This document shows, piece after piece, positions 10,205 through 22,036 of a stretch of DNA of 64,000 nt; position 1 is the first letter of the stretch, and the number at the start of each line of letters is the position of its first letter. Source of the stretch: Zhengitettix transpicula (taxonomy: Eukaryota > Arthropoda > Insecta > Orthoptera > Tetrigidae); NCBI GenBank assembly GCA_037074705.1, contig CM073590.1:183304746-183368745 (forward strand). Direction: 5' to 3'. Made by a program: the position numbers and the translations under genes. The notes beneath the pieces were generated by a model, which made no database searches, was not told where the DNA came from, and was given only the letters and a program-made list of their open reading frames with translations.

Positions 10205-12320
10205 AGTTTTTGTGTGTAATTTTTTTTAAATAATGCTTATTATTTAAATAGAAATAGTGAGATGAATAAATTACTTTTGTGCATCATTTTGCAATAGGCT
10301 TTTCCCAATATTGTACAGCAATATTGACTAAAATAAATAAATTTATATTATTATTATTATTATTATTTAATTTTCGTCCATCCGATAGCGCAAGTGAAGC
10401 GTGAGACAACTCAATAAGTTCAATTATTTTTTGTTTAATCCGCTTAAAGAATAACACCGTGTAATAATATACTTCTTAAATAAAATATTTAAATGGCAGG
10501 GGAAAACGTACTCTCTTTGAAGACAGATTATAAATTATGGTAAAATAAACTCATTATAGGGGCAAACTGGTCCAAATTATTCTGGGAAGTCCTTGAGGAA
10601 ATAATTGATAAATAGAGGAAACACTCCCGCTGTGTTTAAATTTACTCCGTTGGTTCTAATTTCAAAATTAATTACATGTAAGAGGGTATTACTGGATCTA
10701 ATAAAAATATTCAAATAATTCGTATCATATTAGAGTTCAGTACGGTTGACGAAGGGTACGTCCAAGCAACCGAGTTTTAGTCTGTCCCCCAAGGAGATAA
10801 ATAGTTCTTGGGAAGATAAAAAAAATAGCAATGTTGTATGTGGTTTGGGAACCGATGTTTTTTTTTGCCAATACGTGTTCGAGTTACAATTAATTATTAC
10901 CGTTTACGGGAGTCTGGACATTGTTACGCGTGCAGGAGAACGACGAAGGCCACTGCGTGTTTTCACTAATTGAAGTAGATTGTTGGGGAAAATAATGCGT
11001 ATAATTCTTTCACACCTGGTTTTGCAGTTGAAAATTAAACACTTGTTTACAATTTTCATTAAGAATTTATTCAAATTTATGTAATTAAATGATCTTTCGG
11101 GCAAAGACGCAACCATTTTCTTAATAAAATTTAAAAAAATTATGATGTAAGTAAAAATTAAATCTTCAGACGTGAATAAATATGGGCATACCTTTTTAGT
11201 ATAAAATTTATTTTTGGACGATATTCCTACATAAATACGACCGGGATGTTCTTTACCAACTCATGAGTTGAGACAGCAGAAATTCCGGCATATTAAGACT
11301 GATATGGTTTTGGTTATTCATGAAATAAAATTATAACAACATGTAGGTGACTATATGTCTTACCATCAAAATTCTAATCTTAAATTAAATTGTTAATAAT
11401 ATAAATCAGAATAAATTATTATTGTGTATGAGATTTAATAATTTTTTCCATATATTGATTTTTAATTTTAGGTTCCACCTATAAATTCTTTAAAAAAAAT
11501 TTGATCAAGATGAAGCCGAAAACACCTTGAATTACTTAATTTCGAATAAATGCATACTGAAGTCTTTACTTTTCGACTGATAAACCAGGGGTGGAAATAG
11601 GGCCCTGCCGTACTGTGACACAGAGTTGCAAAATCATTTAATAATTAAAAATCTTATTTTAAATTAATATATTGTAATAATCAAAATAAATGTTAATTTT
11701 ATATTTTTTCCTCGCGTTGAAGCACAAATTTTGTAATAAACAAATTAAAAGTTAAAAATGAAAGGACTGAAATGAAAACAATAATTTAAAATATAACAAA
11801 GCTAATTTCATAAAACAAATTTTTATCTCAGTTGAAATTTTACAAATTGATATTGTTGTGCCACTGCTTAATTTTCGGGGCCGCCAATCGGTCCTCTAAT
11901 AAAGATAATTAAATACACGACAAAAATATTCCTCACTTAAATTATTATTATTTTAAATGAAATGATCGAAATTCGAAATCTGACGATTATTATATTTACA
12001 CTATAAGGTTTACAATAAAGAAAATTCCTTTTTTTTCTTTATCCTTATCTGTTCATCTGGGCTCGATTTCACTTGTTTCTTTAAACACATCACAAAAACG
12101 CCATATTTCACTCAATTTAAAGATGTTTTAGTTTGCAAACACAAATCACTTTCTGCACCTAACAGTTGATAACTTTGTTTGAACAATCACAGTTGATAGC
12201 TTCGTTCTCTAAAACTTTGATAATTATTCGAACATGGCAATAGGCGAAATATAATTCCAAACTGGCGACTTGCAATTCCAAAACCGGGAGGCCTTTTAAT
12301 ACAACATTTTTCAGTCTCCA
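10205..12320. other. AT-rich intergenic DNA, nothing recognised
   Basis: Contains a short ATT-type trinucleotide tract near 10347-10368. No gene or repeat family recognised. Confidence 0.45.
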
Positions 12321-12346
12321 AATCACACTTGCTCAGTCGTGGTCCC

Positions 12347-12475
12347 AGCAACTCTGAATACGGACTCATCAAAACACACCTTCCTCAATCCTCCTCTGAG
12401 CAACTCTGAATACGGACTCCTCGAAACACACACCTTCCGCCATTGTGGTCCAACCAACTCTGAATTCTCAAGTTC
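12347..12475 (+). repeat. minisatellite, ~57-bp unit, 2-2.5 copies
   Basis: CAACTCTGAATACGGACTC followed by a (G/A)AAACACACCTTCC-type segment recurs at about 12350 and 12403. A third, diverged copy (CAACTCTGAATTCTCAAG) is near 12451. This also creates the repetitive minus-strand peptide PYSELL. It may be the U3 of an unrecognised LTR element. Confidence 0.65.
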
Positions 12476-12648
12476 CGTACGTCTCAATGCTGCCTCAGGC
12501 AACAATGCAACTCTAGCAAGCAAGCATTATAGACTCCATATTCTTGTAGACAATCCTTAAGCTATAATGGAATGGCCTCATATTTACGCCGCAGGTAATG
12601 AAAATAGTAAAATTTTATTTATTAAATAATTACATAGTCTTAATTACC

Positions 12649-12677
12649 ACTATATATATATATATATATATATATAT
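12649..12677. repeat. (TA)n microsatellite
   Basis: A run of about 14 TA units. Confidence 0.95.
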
Positions 12678-13029
12678 CCAAAACTAAAAAATAGTATACG
12701 TACATTTTGCGAAAAACAACAACATCGAAAGTTATGTTTTTAAAAAAATCATTTAAAGGCATTTCAAAGAATTGCATCTTACTGAGAAAATCTACAGTAT
12801 ATTAAATAAAAATTAAAAATATAGTCCTAAAAATATTTCTAATATTTAAGTATATTCGTAATATTATTTAATCTAACACGTGATTTTTAAAAGTATTTTT
12901 AAAGTAAACACGTAATTATATGTAAGGATCAGGATGGAAAAACCTTCCGACCCTTTAATTCAGTATCATGGCCTGCACAGCTGAGCTTAGTTTGAAAGCA
13001 TTTTATTTTGTTCGAAGTAATTATATATA

Positions 13030-13760
13030 TTAGTTTCCATCTCGAAGCCGGGTTTCTATAGGGTTCATGGTCAAAGCTCGAATATTAATACTTAGCGAGT
13101 GTGGTCTAATGTTGGAGTCGAGGAGGAAGGTTGGCATCCCTGGAGGTCTATCGTGCCACGGGCAGAGACGGGTGCCGTGGTACCGCGATAAAGTACCCGT
13201 ACCACCTGCGTGTCTTTGTACCCGCAAAAAGATGCACCTGGAGAGTTGGCGGCGGCGGCGTCTCCCCTCCCCCTCCACCACGCCCCCTGGAACCGCATCC
13301 CCCCCTCTCCCACACGATTCCATGGCCACCGAAGCCGCCGCCGCGCCGCACGAGTTCAGTAGTTATCCAGAGGGATCGCTGAGGAGTGGTACCACTGCGC
13401 CGGCGGTCCGACGAAACAACTGCAACCGTAAATATACCATTTAATTTTCCTACCGACTTAAGTGAACAAGGTGTGACGTCTCTGACGGTGGAAAGGAAAG
13501 TCACCTGCACGGTGCCGGCAATGTCTGGATGACTTGACGTTCCTCACGCGAGGGCTGTCATTTGGACTGCATGTTCCTCGCCGGTTCGTGCATATGAAAG
13601 CCTTTGTTTCTCGTCCTCCTTTTTTTTTTGTTCTGCTTGTCGCTTCTTCTGTTCGACTGAGCCGAAGAAGGAGCTTAGTGACATGCGTTTGTGGCGTTTC
13701 CCGCGAGTAATAATCCTCTTTTGCATTTAGAGGGTTTCTCATTGTAGGGCGTGTTAGCGA
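13030..13760 (+). promoter_or_regulatory. GC-rich CpG-dense island, possible promoter or 5' exon region
   Basis: Base composition changes abruptly from AT-rich flanks to a GC-rich, CpG-dense block. The densest part, 13230-13410, has repeated GGCGGCGGCGG and GCCGCCGCCGC. All six frames are unusually open because of composition. The 3' part (13440-13560) includes a minus-strand RDVTPCSL-type peptide that I associate with insect repeats. The block may therefore be a host gene promoter/5' UTR or a GC-rich repeat, and the sequence alone does not decide. Confidence 0.45.
13322..13427 (+). CDS. candidate first coding exon, host gene, unverified
   Basis: An ATG in the context TTCCATGGCC begins an Ala-rich peptide, MATEAAAAPHEFSSYPEGS, that ends at a plausible splice donor, ACC|GTAAAT, at 13428. 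Without a splice the frame runs on to a stop at about 13442-13444. The surrounding CpG-dense island suits a promoter-proximal exon. I do not recognise the peptide, the upstream frame is also open back to 13067, and no partner exon is found in the window. Low confidence. Confidence 0.2.
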
Positions 13761-14623
13761 AGCAGCTGAATCGACGGCGTGTGGCGTCCAGTTCCGTAAA
13801 CCTGTTGGGCTACATTTGCCTAGTGATGTAATAGTCGGGTTCCCGCTGCCAGGGATTTACTACCAAATGCAAGCGCACTTCAGGTTGACCTATAAGCGTT
13901 CTCCACTCACTGCTGGACACTCTACAAGAAGACCTTCGAACAATGTCTGGACATCACAGTAATATTTTTCCTTTATCAACAAAAAATGGCCGGTCCAACA
14001 GAGTACTTGAAGACAAATTTCTTAAGCTGTAACTAGGATTGTTATTTATTTCTACTCATCAATGTAATTGTTTTCAAATTTATAATTGTAATGAAAGACT
14101 ATGGCGCATGTACCTGTTGAGCGAAACGGTCTCATGAATTTGCAAACAGTTGAAGTCTGACTGAGAAGGGCGTGAGCACTCCGGTACGACTTACGTAGAA
14201 GCGCTAAGCATTAGCTGTCAGAAAATCAAACCGGTCGTAGCAGAATCACGGATATTCTTTACATCCTCTCATTAATCATTGTTTCGTCTCATGAAATGCT
14301 GACCTGCTTTTAAATCATAACAAGTTTCTTAGTGAAATGAGTCTATTCTAAACAACCAGGTGAATAGGTGAACCGGTGAAGAAGTATTAATTAAAAATAG
14401 ATAAATCAATTTATTTTGTGCTGGGATAGAATATTAATATTCATCGTACTATTAATCGAAGAAAAATACGCATTTACAAGTTCAGTGCAAAAAATCAGGT
14501 TGCCTGCAATATTTTTTTTGCGAATGATTTTGTACGTATTCCGCGCTTTTATTGTAACGTCCTAAAATACCAGTTTCTTTCAGTAATTATCTCTTTCGAA
14601 TCTTCTCCAGTAAGCAATTCTAT
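13761..14623. other. intergenic DNA, nothing recognised
   Basis: No coding or repeat structure detected. Confidence 0.45.
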
Positions 14624-15030
14624 CTATTTAGGAAATTTAAACAAGTCTCGTGGTGCCAAATACGACGGATATACTGGATGTGGCAACACTCCCGGATTCA
14701 ATTCGACAACTTTAGGATCGAAACTGTAGATGTCTTGATGGAGGAGCATCTTGGAACCTCGTGGACGTTTATTTTTATGTAAAGGCTCAACTGGTCCATT
14801 AATGATACACGTCTCCATTTATTGAGTTGTCCTGTCTCTAAACAGGCGTGGTGGTTTCTTCCGCGTCCATTTCCAAAAACCGAAGCCATCAATTTCCCGG
14901 ATGATCTCATCGTCTTCGCCTTCTCCGGTGCCAGAGTGGCAGCAGAAGCCAACTGTTTCGACCGTTGGTTTTTGTCTCTGGTGTGTAATGGTGGATCCAT
15001 GTTCCTGCAACAATTGGGTAGAAAATTCAG
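14624..15030 (-). pseudogene. mariner transposase relic of a second subfamily
   Basis: Minus-strand frames together show a mariner catalytic core. WIHHYTPETK (about 15000-14970) is followed by a frameshift. Then comes an APEKAKTMRSSGKLMASVFGN stretch, another shift, then MLLHQD (second catalytic Asp codon 14732-14734) and LAPRDLFKFPK (third Asp codon 14645-14647). The D-to-D distance is about 29 codons instead of 35, so several codons are deleted. The motif wording differs from the copy at 1-998, so two mariner lineages are present. Frameshifts and deletion make it inactive. Confidence 0.8.
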
Positions 15031-15187
15031 GCATGCGATGAAAATTCGTCAATTCACTGAATACATTACGCATGTTGGGCAGTGAGAGCAAACGCAAGAC
15101 TCACCTTGCCGATATTTTTTTGAGAAAATTCTCTCATGCAAAATTGAAACCTTGGTGCCATATTCGTCCGACATCAAAACAAAAAGG

Positions 15188-15681
15188 GGGGGACAGTCTG
15201 CGAGGGCTATTCTCTCGCAGGCAGGACTTTGTAGGAGAGACACGAAGGGGCTACCTTCGGGGATGCTTTTTCCTCCCTCCGTTTTGAACTAAGGTTCCCA
15301 CAAGCACCTCGGCCTGTTTTGAGAGGTGTATGTTCCGGGGTCACAGACCTTGGGCATACGGTAAGAGTTGTCTTCCCATTGGAACAGTCGGCCAGCTGCC
15401 TCCTAAACTGGTCGAGGTACGGAGAAGGGAATACTGCGTTCCCACAGTAAACTCTTCTCCCGCTATCGGAAGGGCGTGGGACAAGTACCCAATGCCCGAC
15501 CTACCTGTTGCAGGTTTTTCTAAGGTTTTCCCTGCATTACTTTTTTAGGCGAATGCCCGGGGGCCATAGTTAAACCTTGGCTACCTTCCTCTACCCCTCC
15601 GCACCCCCCCCCTTTCAGATCCCGTCCTATGCTATTAAAGGGGAGTTGCCACCATGTGGATTACCCTCATGTAGCCTGTTA
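15188..15681 (+). repeat. BLR repeat, near full length
   Basis: First copy of the recurrent GC-rich repeat. Hallmarks in order: GTTCCCACAAG; GAGAGGTGTATGTTCCGGGG; a CCATTGGAACAGTCGGCCAG block; GGCGTGGGACAAGTACC; GCAGGTTTTTCTA; CCCGGGGGCC; TTAAAGGGGAGTTGCCACCA; and a terminal TGTGGATTACCCTCATGTAG. Most copies end in an A-rich stretch, and no RT or transposase is encoded. The short ORF within it (15330-15548) recurs in other copies with changed frames and is not a gene. Confidence 0.9.
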
Positions 15682-15693
15682 CCCTAAATAAAC

Positions 15694-15815
15694 CAAATGT
15701 GTGATCTACCTGTTGCAGGTTGTTATAGGCTTTTGGTTTTAGGCAAAACTCCCTTTCAGTCCCTTTCCTATGATATTTAGGGACTGGCCACTATGTGGAT
15801 TACCCTGAATATAGC
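15694..15815 (+). repeat. BLR repeat, partial 3' copy
   Basis: A diverged second 3' half in the same orientation, separated from the full copy by TAAATAAACC-like A-rich DNA. It repeats the GCAGGTT, CCCTTTC and TGTGGATTACCCT landmarks. Confidence 0.75.
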
Positions 15816-16220
15816 CTGACTATATACTTCTTCTACTTGTTATTACTTGAAAACAAGCTTGTATGGTTCGTACTAGCGCCATGTCACGTATTTTGTAAAT
15901 ATTGACCTATCCCAGTATAAAATTTAGTATTCCTCAAACTACACTGAATGTCTCTGAGACACTTCGGATAGAACCTAACGTTGACGTTCTTGTGACGTTA
16001 TGATATAAACACCTTATATTTAACCATTTATTCAAGAATATAATAAATATATGCTTTCAATAGAGGATTGGCACTGATGCTATGAGACTGAAATTAAGGA
16101 TCAGGATGAAAAAATCACGGTCTAAATTTAGGACTTCAATGAAGAATTCATAGGGTGTGTATATTAAGCCGTGGAGAAAGTGACTTAGTAAATTCTAGGT
16201 GAGCTTGTCTTCAGATCTGT
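15816..16220. other. intergenic DNA, nothing recognised
   Basis: A segment at 16095-16115 (TTAAGGATCAGGATG) is the reverse complement of the tail of the adjacent SINE relic. Otherwise nothing. Confidence 0.4.
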
Positions 16221-16224
16221 GCAA

Positions 16225-16345
16225 CGGATGGACTTGAGGAGTCGACCAGTTTAGGTCAGATTATAAGAGCACAACGTACCAAGTGGAGGTCCTGGGTTCG
16301 ATTCCCGCTCCGCTCGAGAATTTTCCATCCTGACCCTTTAATGAC
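16225..16345 (+). repeat. tRNA-derived SINE relic with intact B box
   Basis: Contains GTGGAGGTCCTGGGTTCGATTCC (B box GGTTCGATTCC) with an A-box-like TTTAGGTCAGATTATAAGAG upstream. It is followed by GAGAATTTTCCATCCTGACCC, which also appears, inverted or direct, near 6700, 12926 and 16095. Confidence 0.6.
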
Positions 16346-17584
16346 CTATTTGCATTATACATTAGTATGATTTGATTTTTAGCCTTCAAGGCTTGACACG
16401 TTGGACACCAATGGTTTTCTGGTCATTCTACCGATTAAATTGCAACCGAAACCATCTTATTTTGATTTTTTTGATCTTCCAGCTGAAAATTAAAGCACTG
16501 TATCAGATTTGAACAATTGTTATTTGTAATATAATCGATGGATTCATGCAGGGTTTCTATCCTTTCACGTTAGTGTCCGTAGAGCACCGCTGTAGTTTCA
16601 CATTTTCCTGATTGGGTATTATATTGACAAACTTGGTGATTGCTACATGTTTATTAGTTTTTAACTTTACTAAGCTTAATAATATTACCTCAAGATGACT
16701 ATTTTTAGAAAGTCTTCATTTTTCTATGACAATGGAGAACAAAACCAGATGTTCTTCAAACATCAAAGCTTAAATGCTGAAGTCTTCGTTTTTATTCTTG
16801 ACCAGAATTGAGCAATTGTGATTGTTTGAATCAACTCGTTATTATTAAACTTTCTTCCTGATTAATTACGGTATTGGTCAACGTTGCTTCCCATGCTACA
16901 TAAACCGTTGTTAATGAATCACGAGAGAAACGAGTCAGTCTGTTGTGTCATTTGCTGTGAGGGAAGAACGAGCCTGTCTTTCACCGCTTTGGAAAAAGGC
17001 GGAAGGCTTCAAGCTACGCAGCTCCAAATCATAAGGATCCATTAACATACCAGGAGTTATTACTCCAAAATGACGGTGAATGTGACACGTTTCAGGTGTC
17101 GTAAATATTTATACGAAGTTGAAATAGAAACTTAAGGTAATTGATTTTCAATTTTAATTTCCTCTTATTAGACAAAAAATTCATAACGTAATATTGGTTT
17201 TGCTTTGAAGATAAAGAAATAAAATTAACATAAGTAATAACATGAGTGACACAATAAACTATAATCGTTCGTGACTGTAGATGTGTCTTAACCTGTTACC
17301 TACAGGAGAGAATGAAATCTGAGAATGCTGCTGAGAGAACTCGTCACGCAAGCCCTTCGTTGCAACTTATTTGTTCTAAACTCGGCAATAGAATTATAAA
17401 ACTTTGACTTACTGCATTAATGAACTCATTCATATGAATGAGAATGAGATAATAAGCTACTGCGCAGTATCACTTGAATTAGACAGGTGAGAATGAATCA
17501 TTTTACATTTGTTCTATATATTTTCGTAAGTACAGGAGATCTGAAATGAATACATGTCTCCGTTGTTTGGATTCCTACAGGCGA
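16346..17584. other. AT-rich intergenic DNA, nothing recognised
   Basis: No supported gene or repeat. Confidence 0.45.
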
Positions 17585-17997
17585 CATGAGGGTAATCGAC
17601 GTTGGTTAACTGCCCTTTAATAGGATAGGAAGGGATTTAAAAAGGGGGGATGCGGAAGGGTAGAGGAAGGTAGTGGAAGGGTAGAGGAAGGGTAGAGGAA
17701 GGACCCTCGGGCTATGGTTTAAGGATTCTACCCAGCAATTCGCCTAAAAGTGATGCAGGGAAACCCTAGAAAAACCTGCATTAGGTAGGTCGGGCATTTG
17801 GTACTTGTCCCACGCCCTTCCGATGGCGAGAGAGGAGTTAGCTGTGGGGGTCAACATTCCCCTCTCCGTGCCTTGACCAGTTTAGGAGGCAGCTGGCCGA
17901 CTATTCCAATAGGAATAGAGGACAACTCTTACCGTATTCCCAAGGTCTGCGACCCCGGAACATACACCTCTCAAACAGGCCGAGATGCCTGGGCATT
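17585..17997 (-). repeat. BLR repeat, minus orientation
   Basis: All main landmarks are present in reverse complement, from CATGAGGGTAATC (17585) to ACAGGCCGAGATGCC (about 17975-17989). Locally it contains a short GGTAGAGGAAGG tandem expansion (17660-17700). Confidence 0.88.
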
Positions 17998-18439
17998 TAT
18001 ATATCTTACAGCATATATTATAATTTTTTACGACGAGATCTGTGGGAGGAAAAATATTGTTAAACCGTCGCAGCTACGAATTACGCAAGAAAGATAAACT
18101 GGTATCAAAAAATCTTTTTTATTTTTTCAATAAATAAATAAATTTGCAATTGCTCTTGTTGTTATTCTTCCTACAGTTCGTTATGTATACAATAGCCTTT
18201 GGAAACTGACCCACTGGGCCTAGAAGCCGCAACAAGGTCTTGGTTTGGCCAATATCGTGACTAAGTTACTGTCGTTTTTTAAAAAATATTTAACGTTCTC
18301 ATTTTACGAACTATGCTATTTATAGTTAACGGTAATAGATAGCATGATAATTTTTACACCAACGAGGAAACGAAATAAGATATTCTCAAACAGAATACGG
18401 CTTATAACAAAACTCTTTCCTTTTTTGATAAACAAATAG

Positions 18440-18530
18440 TCGACTAATAGACAAAAATGAGTGTAAATTAAATACCATACAACGTTTCTTCTATCCTCAT
18501 TGCTTTCGTCAGGTGATTCAAAAACATTTT
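18440..18530 (-). mobile_element. PLE hammerhead half-element, family A
   Basis: A left arm (AAATTAAATACCATAC, degenerate) is followed by the hammerhead region 18480-18512. On the minus strand this reads CTGACGA ... GAAACGTTG with both core segments intact but a weak stem II. No matching right arm is present. Confidence 0.6.
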
Positions 18531-18904
18531 ATATATTTTATAAGACACTTTACCAATGCCAAATGAAAAAGGCGGAATTTGTGGGCAAATGGCCTAATTA
18601 TTAAAGGACTAACGATAAAAATATTGGCAAATGAAATTTGAAACGTTATAATTTCTGATTCTGTTTATATTATGAATTAGGGTAAAATTACGCTGTTTTT
18701 ATTTACCACCATAACTGTTTGTTAACCATAAATTGCGGACGTTGTTGCACAGAAAAATTTTACATTATAACAGGGTTTGGGGATTTTCCCATGTAACTGT
18801 TAGGCAAATATATTTAAGTAAAATGTACCTTGAAATAATAAATGTATTCTGTTTTTTTTGGTTAATCTAGTTATACAGGATGCAAAATTACAATTCATGG
18901 AAAG

Positions 18905-19030
18905 CAAATGTAGATTTAGATTTATTATTCATTCCATTAGTCCTCGGTCGAGGAAATAGGACACGTCATAATGTAAGTGAATAATTATTACAAATACACA
19001 ATTTAAAAAACAAACGTACTTTACCAACAT
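18905..19030 (-). repeat. LINE 3' UTR fragment
   Basis: Matches the 3' UTR of the LINE at 5290-6110 (TTTAGATTTATTATTCATTCC, GGTCGAGGAAATA, then AATAATTATTACAAATACA). No coding part is attached. Confidence 0.75.
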
Positions 19031-19378
19031 ATATATGATTTAAAACTACTTTAAAGATATTAATATGACAATAATTACTCATAATAACTAATTAGCACTT
19101 GCCAATTGTAAAGTATAAAACAATTTAGGCCGAGCTAAATTGACACATGAAAATTTTCTGTACACGTCAACAACAAGCGCAGTCCATTGACAACAGACAA
19201 TTGGGGTGGTTAGAAATTAGCAATGGTTGTACCTTAAATCTAAAATTATCGGTAGTTTTTTATATCATATATTCTACAACTTTAAACGTTTAATAACAAC
19301 TACATTGACTTCAAATTTTGCCATTATTTTTTTTAAAGGAAAATTTCTCCGTATCTTCCTCTACCCTCGAAAGTATAT

Positions 19379-20729
19379 TGTAATGCCTTGAGGGAAAGGC
19401 ATTGTTTCAGATTATTGGTCTTGGCCGTCAGAGGAAGTTGTAATGTTTACTTAGGACAGGTCTTGAGAATTCGGAGCAATGGACGTGTGCGGGTGGCCTG
19501 TCGCAAAATAAATCTGTTAAGGCAGGCATTGTTTCTGATTAATGGCCTGGACAGTTCAAGGGACAGTTTGTAATATTGTGTACTTAGGATCGGTATTGAG
19601 GAGTCAGGGCAAGGCACATGTGCGGGGGCCTGTCACAAAATAAATCTGTCAAGGCAGGCATTGTTTCTGATAATGGCCTGGACAGTTGAAAATACATTCT
19701 GTAATGTGTTTATTTAGGTTCTTGGGAGCGCTGGTCGTGTGAGGGTGAGAAGACAAGTCTAAAGTAATTGAGGGTGCAAAGACAAAATAGGTCTGTCTCG
19801 ATTGTTGGCGTTGGGACAAGACAGAGTGGCTAGATGTTTGCTAGCTAAGTAACTGCAGCTGCAGAATGTAAATCTCGGGATAATGGAGGAAACTGTCAAC
19901 GGACAGTTGCGACGTAGTTTTGGAACAAAGGAAGAAGGAAGGGACTGGGATGTATAAAGAGAAGATAAGATTTTTGGAAGTTAGTTAGAGTGGGAGAGGG
20001 GGCATTGAGCACCGAAGTTGAGTGTTGGAGTGAGAGTTGTGGAGGCGTACGGCGAGCACCGAGAATGGACAAATTTTGCAGCCTGCGAGAGAAATAGCAA
20101 AATTATTCAACGATAAACATTTTTGTATGCAGAAGTCTAATCTGTTGTAATATCAAAATTTGACCACTGTCTTCGATGGTAGGAGACCAGGACACTGCAT
20201 CCAGCGTCGAGTAGTTTTCTCCACGAGCAAGTGAGATGTTCTTCACGAACGGAGAACCAGCTTTCATCAAACCAACAGTGTGTGTTAGAGTCAGTGTTTA
20301 AAACGTCCAGTATATAAAGTGTGTGTTTACGAACGAGCCAAATTTCCTGAGTAGTCGTAAGTTGAAATATCATGGTATTAATATGTGTAAACGGAATTAA
20401 AAGATACAAGCAGATATCGTTCTTTTCTTTTGTGTTAATAAAATAAACTCTCTAAATTTATAGCCAATCTTGTAGAATAAGTTCGTCAATAATTAATTTC
20501 GTCTATACGAATAAATATGTCCTTTTAAATTAAATGTAAATGTTATGTTCTTTGATTATTTAAATGTTATGTCCGTCATCAAACCCAGTAAAGACCCATG
20601 AGAGATTGGGATCCTTTTTATAATTTTAAATTGTATAAATTGCTAATGTTTCAAGAATTGTTAAATAATTTTGTTTATTATAAAGGTTATAATTGCTCAT
20701 TTAAAAGCCCATCATATTTAATTATTACA
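19379..20729 (+). repeat. solo LTR-like repeat, copy 1
   Basis: Begins TGTAATGCC and ends ATTATTACA, giving complementary termini and the TG...CA rule. The U3-like part holds about three tandem units of 127-132 bp starting GGCATTGTTTC at 19398, 19525 and 19657. A TATA-like GATGTATAAAG lies near 19949. A strongly conserved block (20150-20400) recurs at 40195-40445. The 3' part includes CAAACCCAGTAAAGACCC. There is no internal gag-pol and no exact target duplication (flanks TATAT / AAAAT). A solo LTR is the best reading; another class of long terminal-repeat element cannot be excluded. Confidence 0.65.
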
Positions 20730-21494
20730 AAAATATTAGTAATGTTAGATAATAATTTTATTTGCACATGTTACATGTGTTAGCCAAATATAAAGGAATT
20801 CAGCTGAATAAGTCGTAAATTGAAACTAGACATTTTACAATACTGGTCACATTATAATCTTAAAAGAAACCAAAAACTATTTAACTAATACAACTATTAA
20901 AACTATGCATTCAAACATTAATAATTTATATTGAGTTGCAGGTCGGCTTTATATAATGACAGTTTTCGAATGATAAATAAATGCTTGAAGTAATATTATT
21001 CTCGTGTCGGTTTTTATATCACAGTTCTGCTGTTGTTAGTGTTGTAATGATAACATCTATGACATGTGTCTGCCGTAATCATCAGGATGGACGCGATGAG
21101 TTACTGAAAGACGCATATTTTTTGACGTTGTTTTTCCCTCCCGAGGGCTGCGTGCGTTGAAGCCTTATTGGGTTACGTCTCAGCCATGAAACTTGCTGTC
21201 AAGTCAGTTCAGCCAGTCACGAAAACAATTGTATCGTCTCGTGGCGCCGTAATCAGATCTAGACCAGGAAGCACAGTCTTCGTGTGACCGTATCTTGATA
21301 ACCTTTCGCCTTGCATTGGCGTTTAGAGTCTCACTATCTGCCGTTGTCCATGTGCTTGCTCAGAATTTCTGAAACAAATGACAAAAACACAATGGGAGTA
21401 ACCAGACATCTCAGACGTTACTTGCTTTTGTAGTCAAAACTTTTAAATGTCAGACAAACAACATTAGTATATCTGAAGTGTCGTCACTATTTAC
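20730..21494. other. intergenic DNA, nothing recognised
   Basis: No supported feature. Confidence 0.45.
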
Positions 21495-21862
21495 CACGTT
21501 TTGAGAGGTGTATGTGTTCTAGGGTCGAAGACCTTGGGCAAACGGTAAGAGTTGTCTACTATTCCCATTGGAACAGCCGGCCAGCTGCCTCCTAAAATAA
21601 GTGGTGGCAAGGAGAAGGGAATGCCTGCGTCCCCACAGCAAACCTGCTCTCGCCATCTGAAGGGTGTGAGACAAGTTACTTATTGCCCGACTACCTGAAG
21701 CAGGTTTTCTAGGGTTTGTTCTTTCAGCCGAATGCCGGGTAGGATCCTTAAACCATATCTCGGGGGCCCTAGTTAACCCTTGGCTACCTTTCAAATCCTT
21801 TCCTGTGCTGTTAAAAGGGAGTTTCCAGCACGTGGATTACCCTCATGTAGTTTGTTACTCTA
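21495..21862 (+). repeat. BLR repeat
   Basis: Starts at TTTTGAGAGGTGTATG and runs to ACCCTCATGTAGTTTGTTAC. Diverged and lacking the 5'-most block. Followed by A-rich DNA. Confidence 0.85.
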
Positions 21863-21885
21863 AAATATATATAAAAAAAACGTTT

Positions 21886-22036
21886 TCCTGCATCACATAT
21901 AGTCGAATACCGGGTAGGATCCTTGAACTGCAGCGCGGTGGCTTTAGTTGCCATATCCTCCCTTTCCATTAATTCCCATGTTATTAAAGGGGCGAGGCCA
22001 CCACGTGTATGACCCACATGTAACCTGTCACCACCA
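21886..22036 (+). repeat. BLR repeat, partial 3' copy
   Basis: A second 3' half begins at CCTGCATCA and ends near CCCACATGTAACCTGTCACC. It is separated from the preceding copy by an A-rich linker, as at 15690 and 25640. Confidence 0.8.

Noticed and set aside
13067..13510. Long overlapping ORFs on both strands of the GC-rich island as separate genes
   Set aside because: Stops are rare in all frames because of GC composition. Only the ATG-to-donor segment was kept, at low confidence.
15330..15548. Recurrent ORF with the SAIPIGIVGQLPPK-like peptide (also near 25290, 48768 and 58221 minus) as a conserved small protein
   Set aside because: It occurs only inside BLR repeats, frames and stops differ between copies, and conservation is at DNA level along the whole repeat, so it is a repeat shadow.
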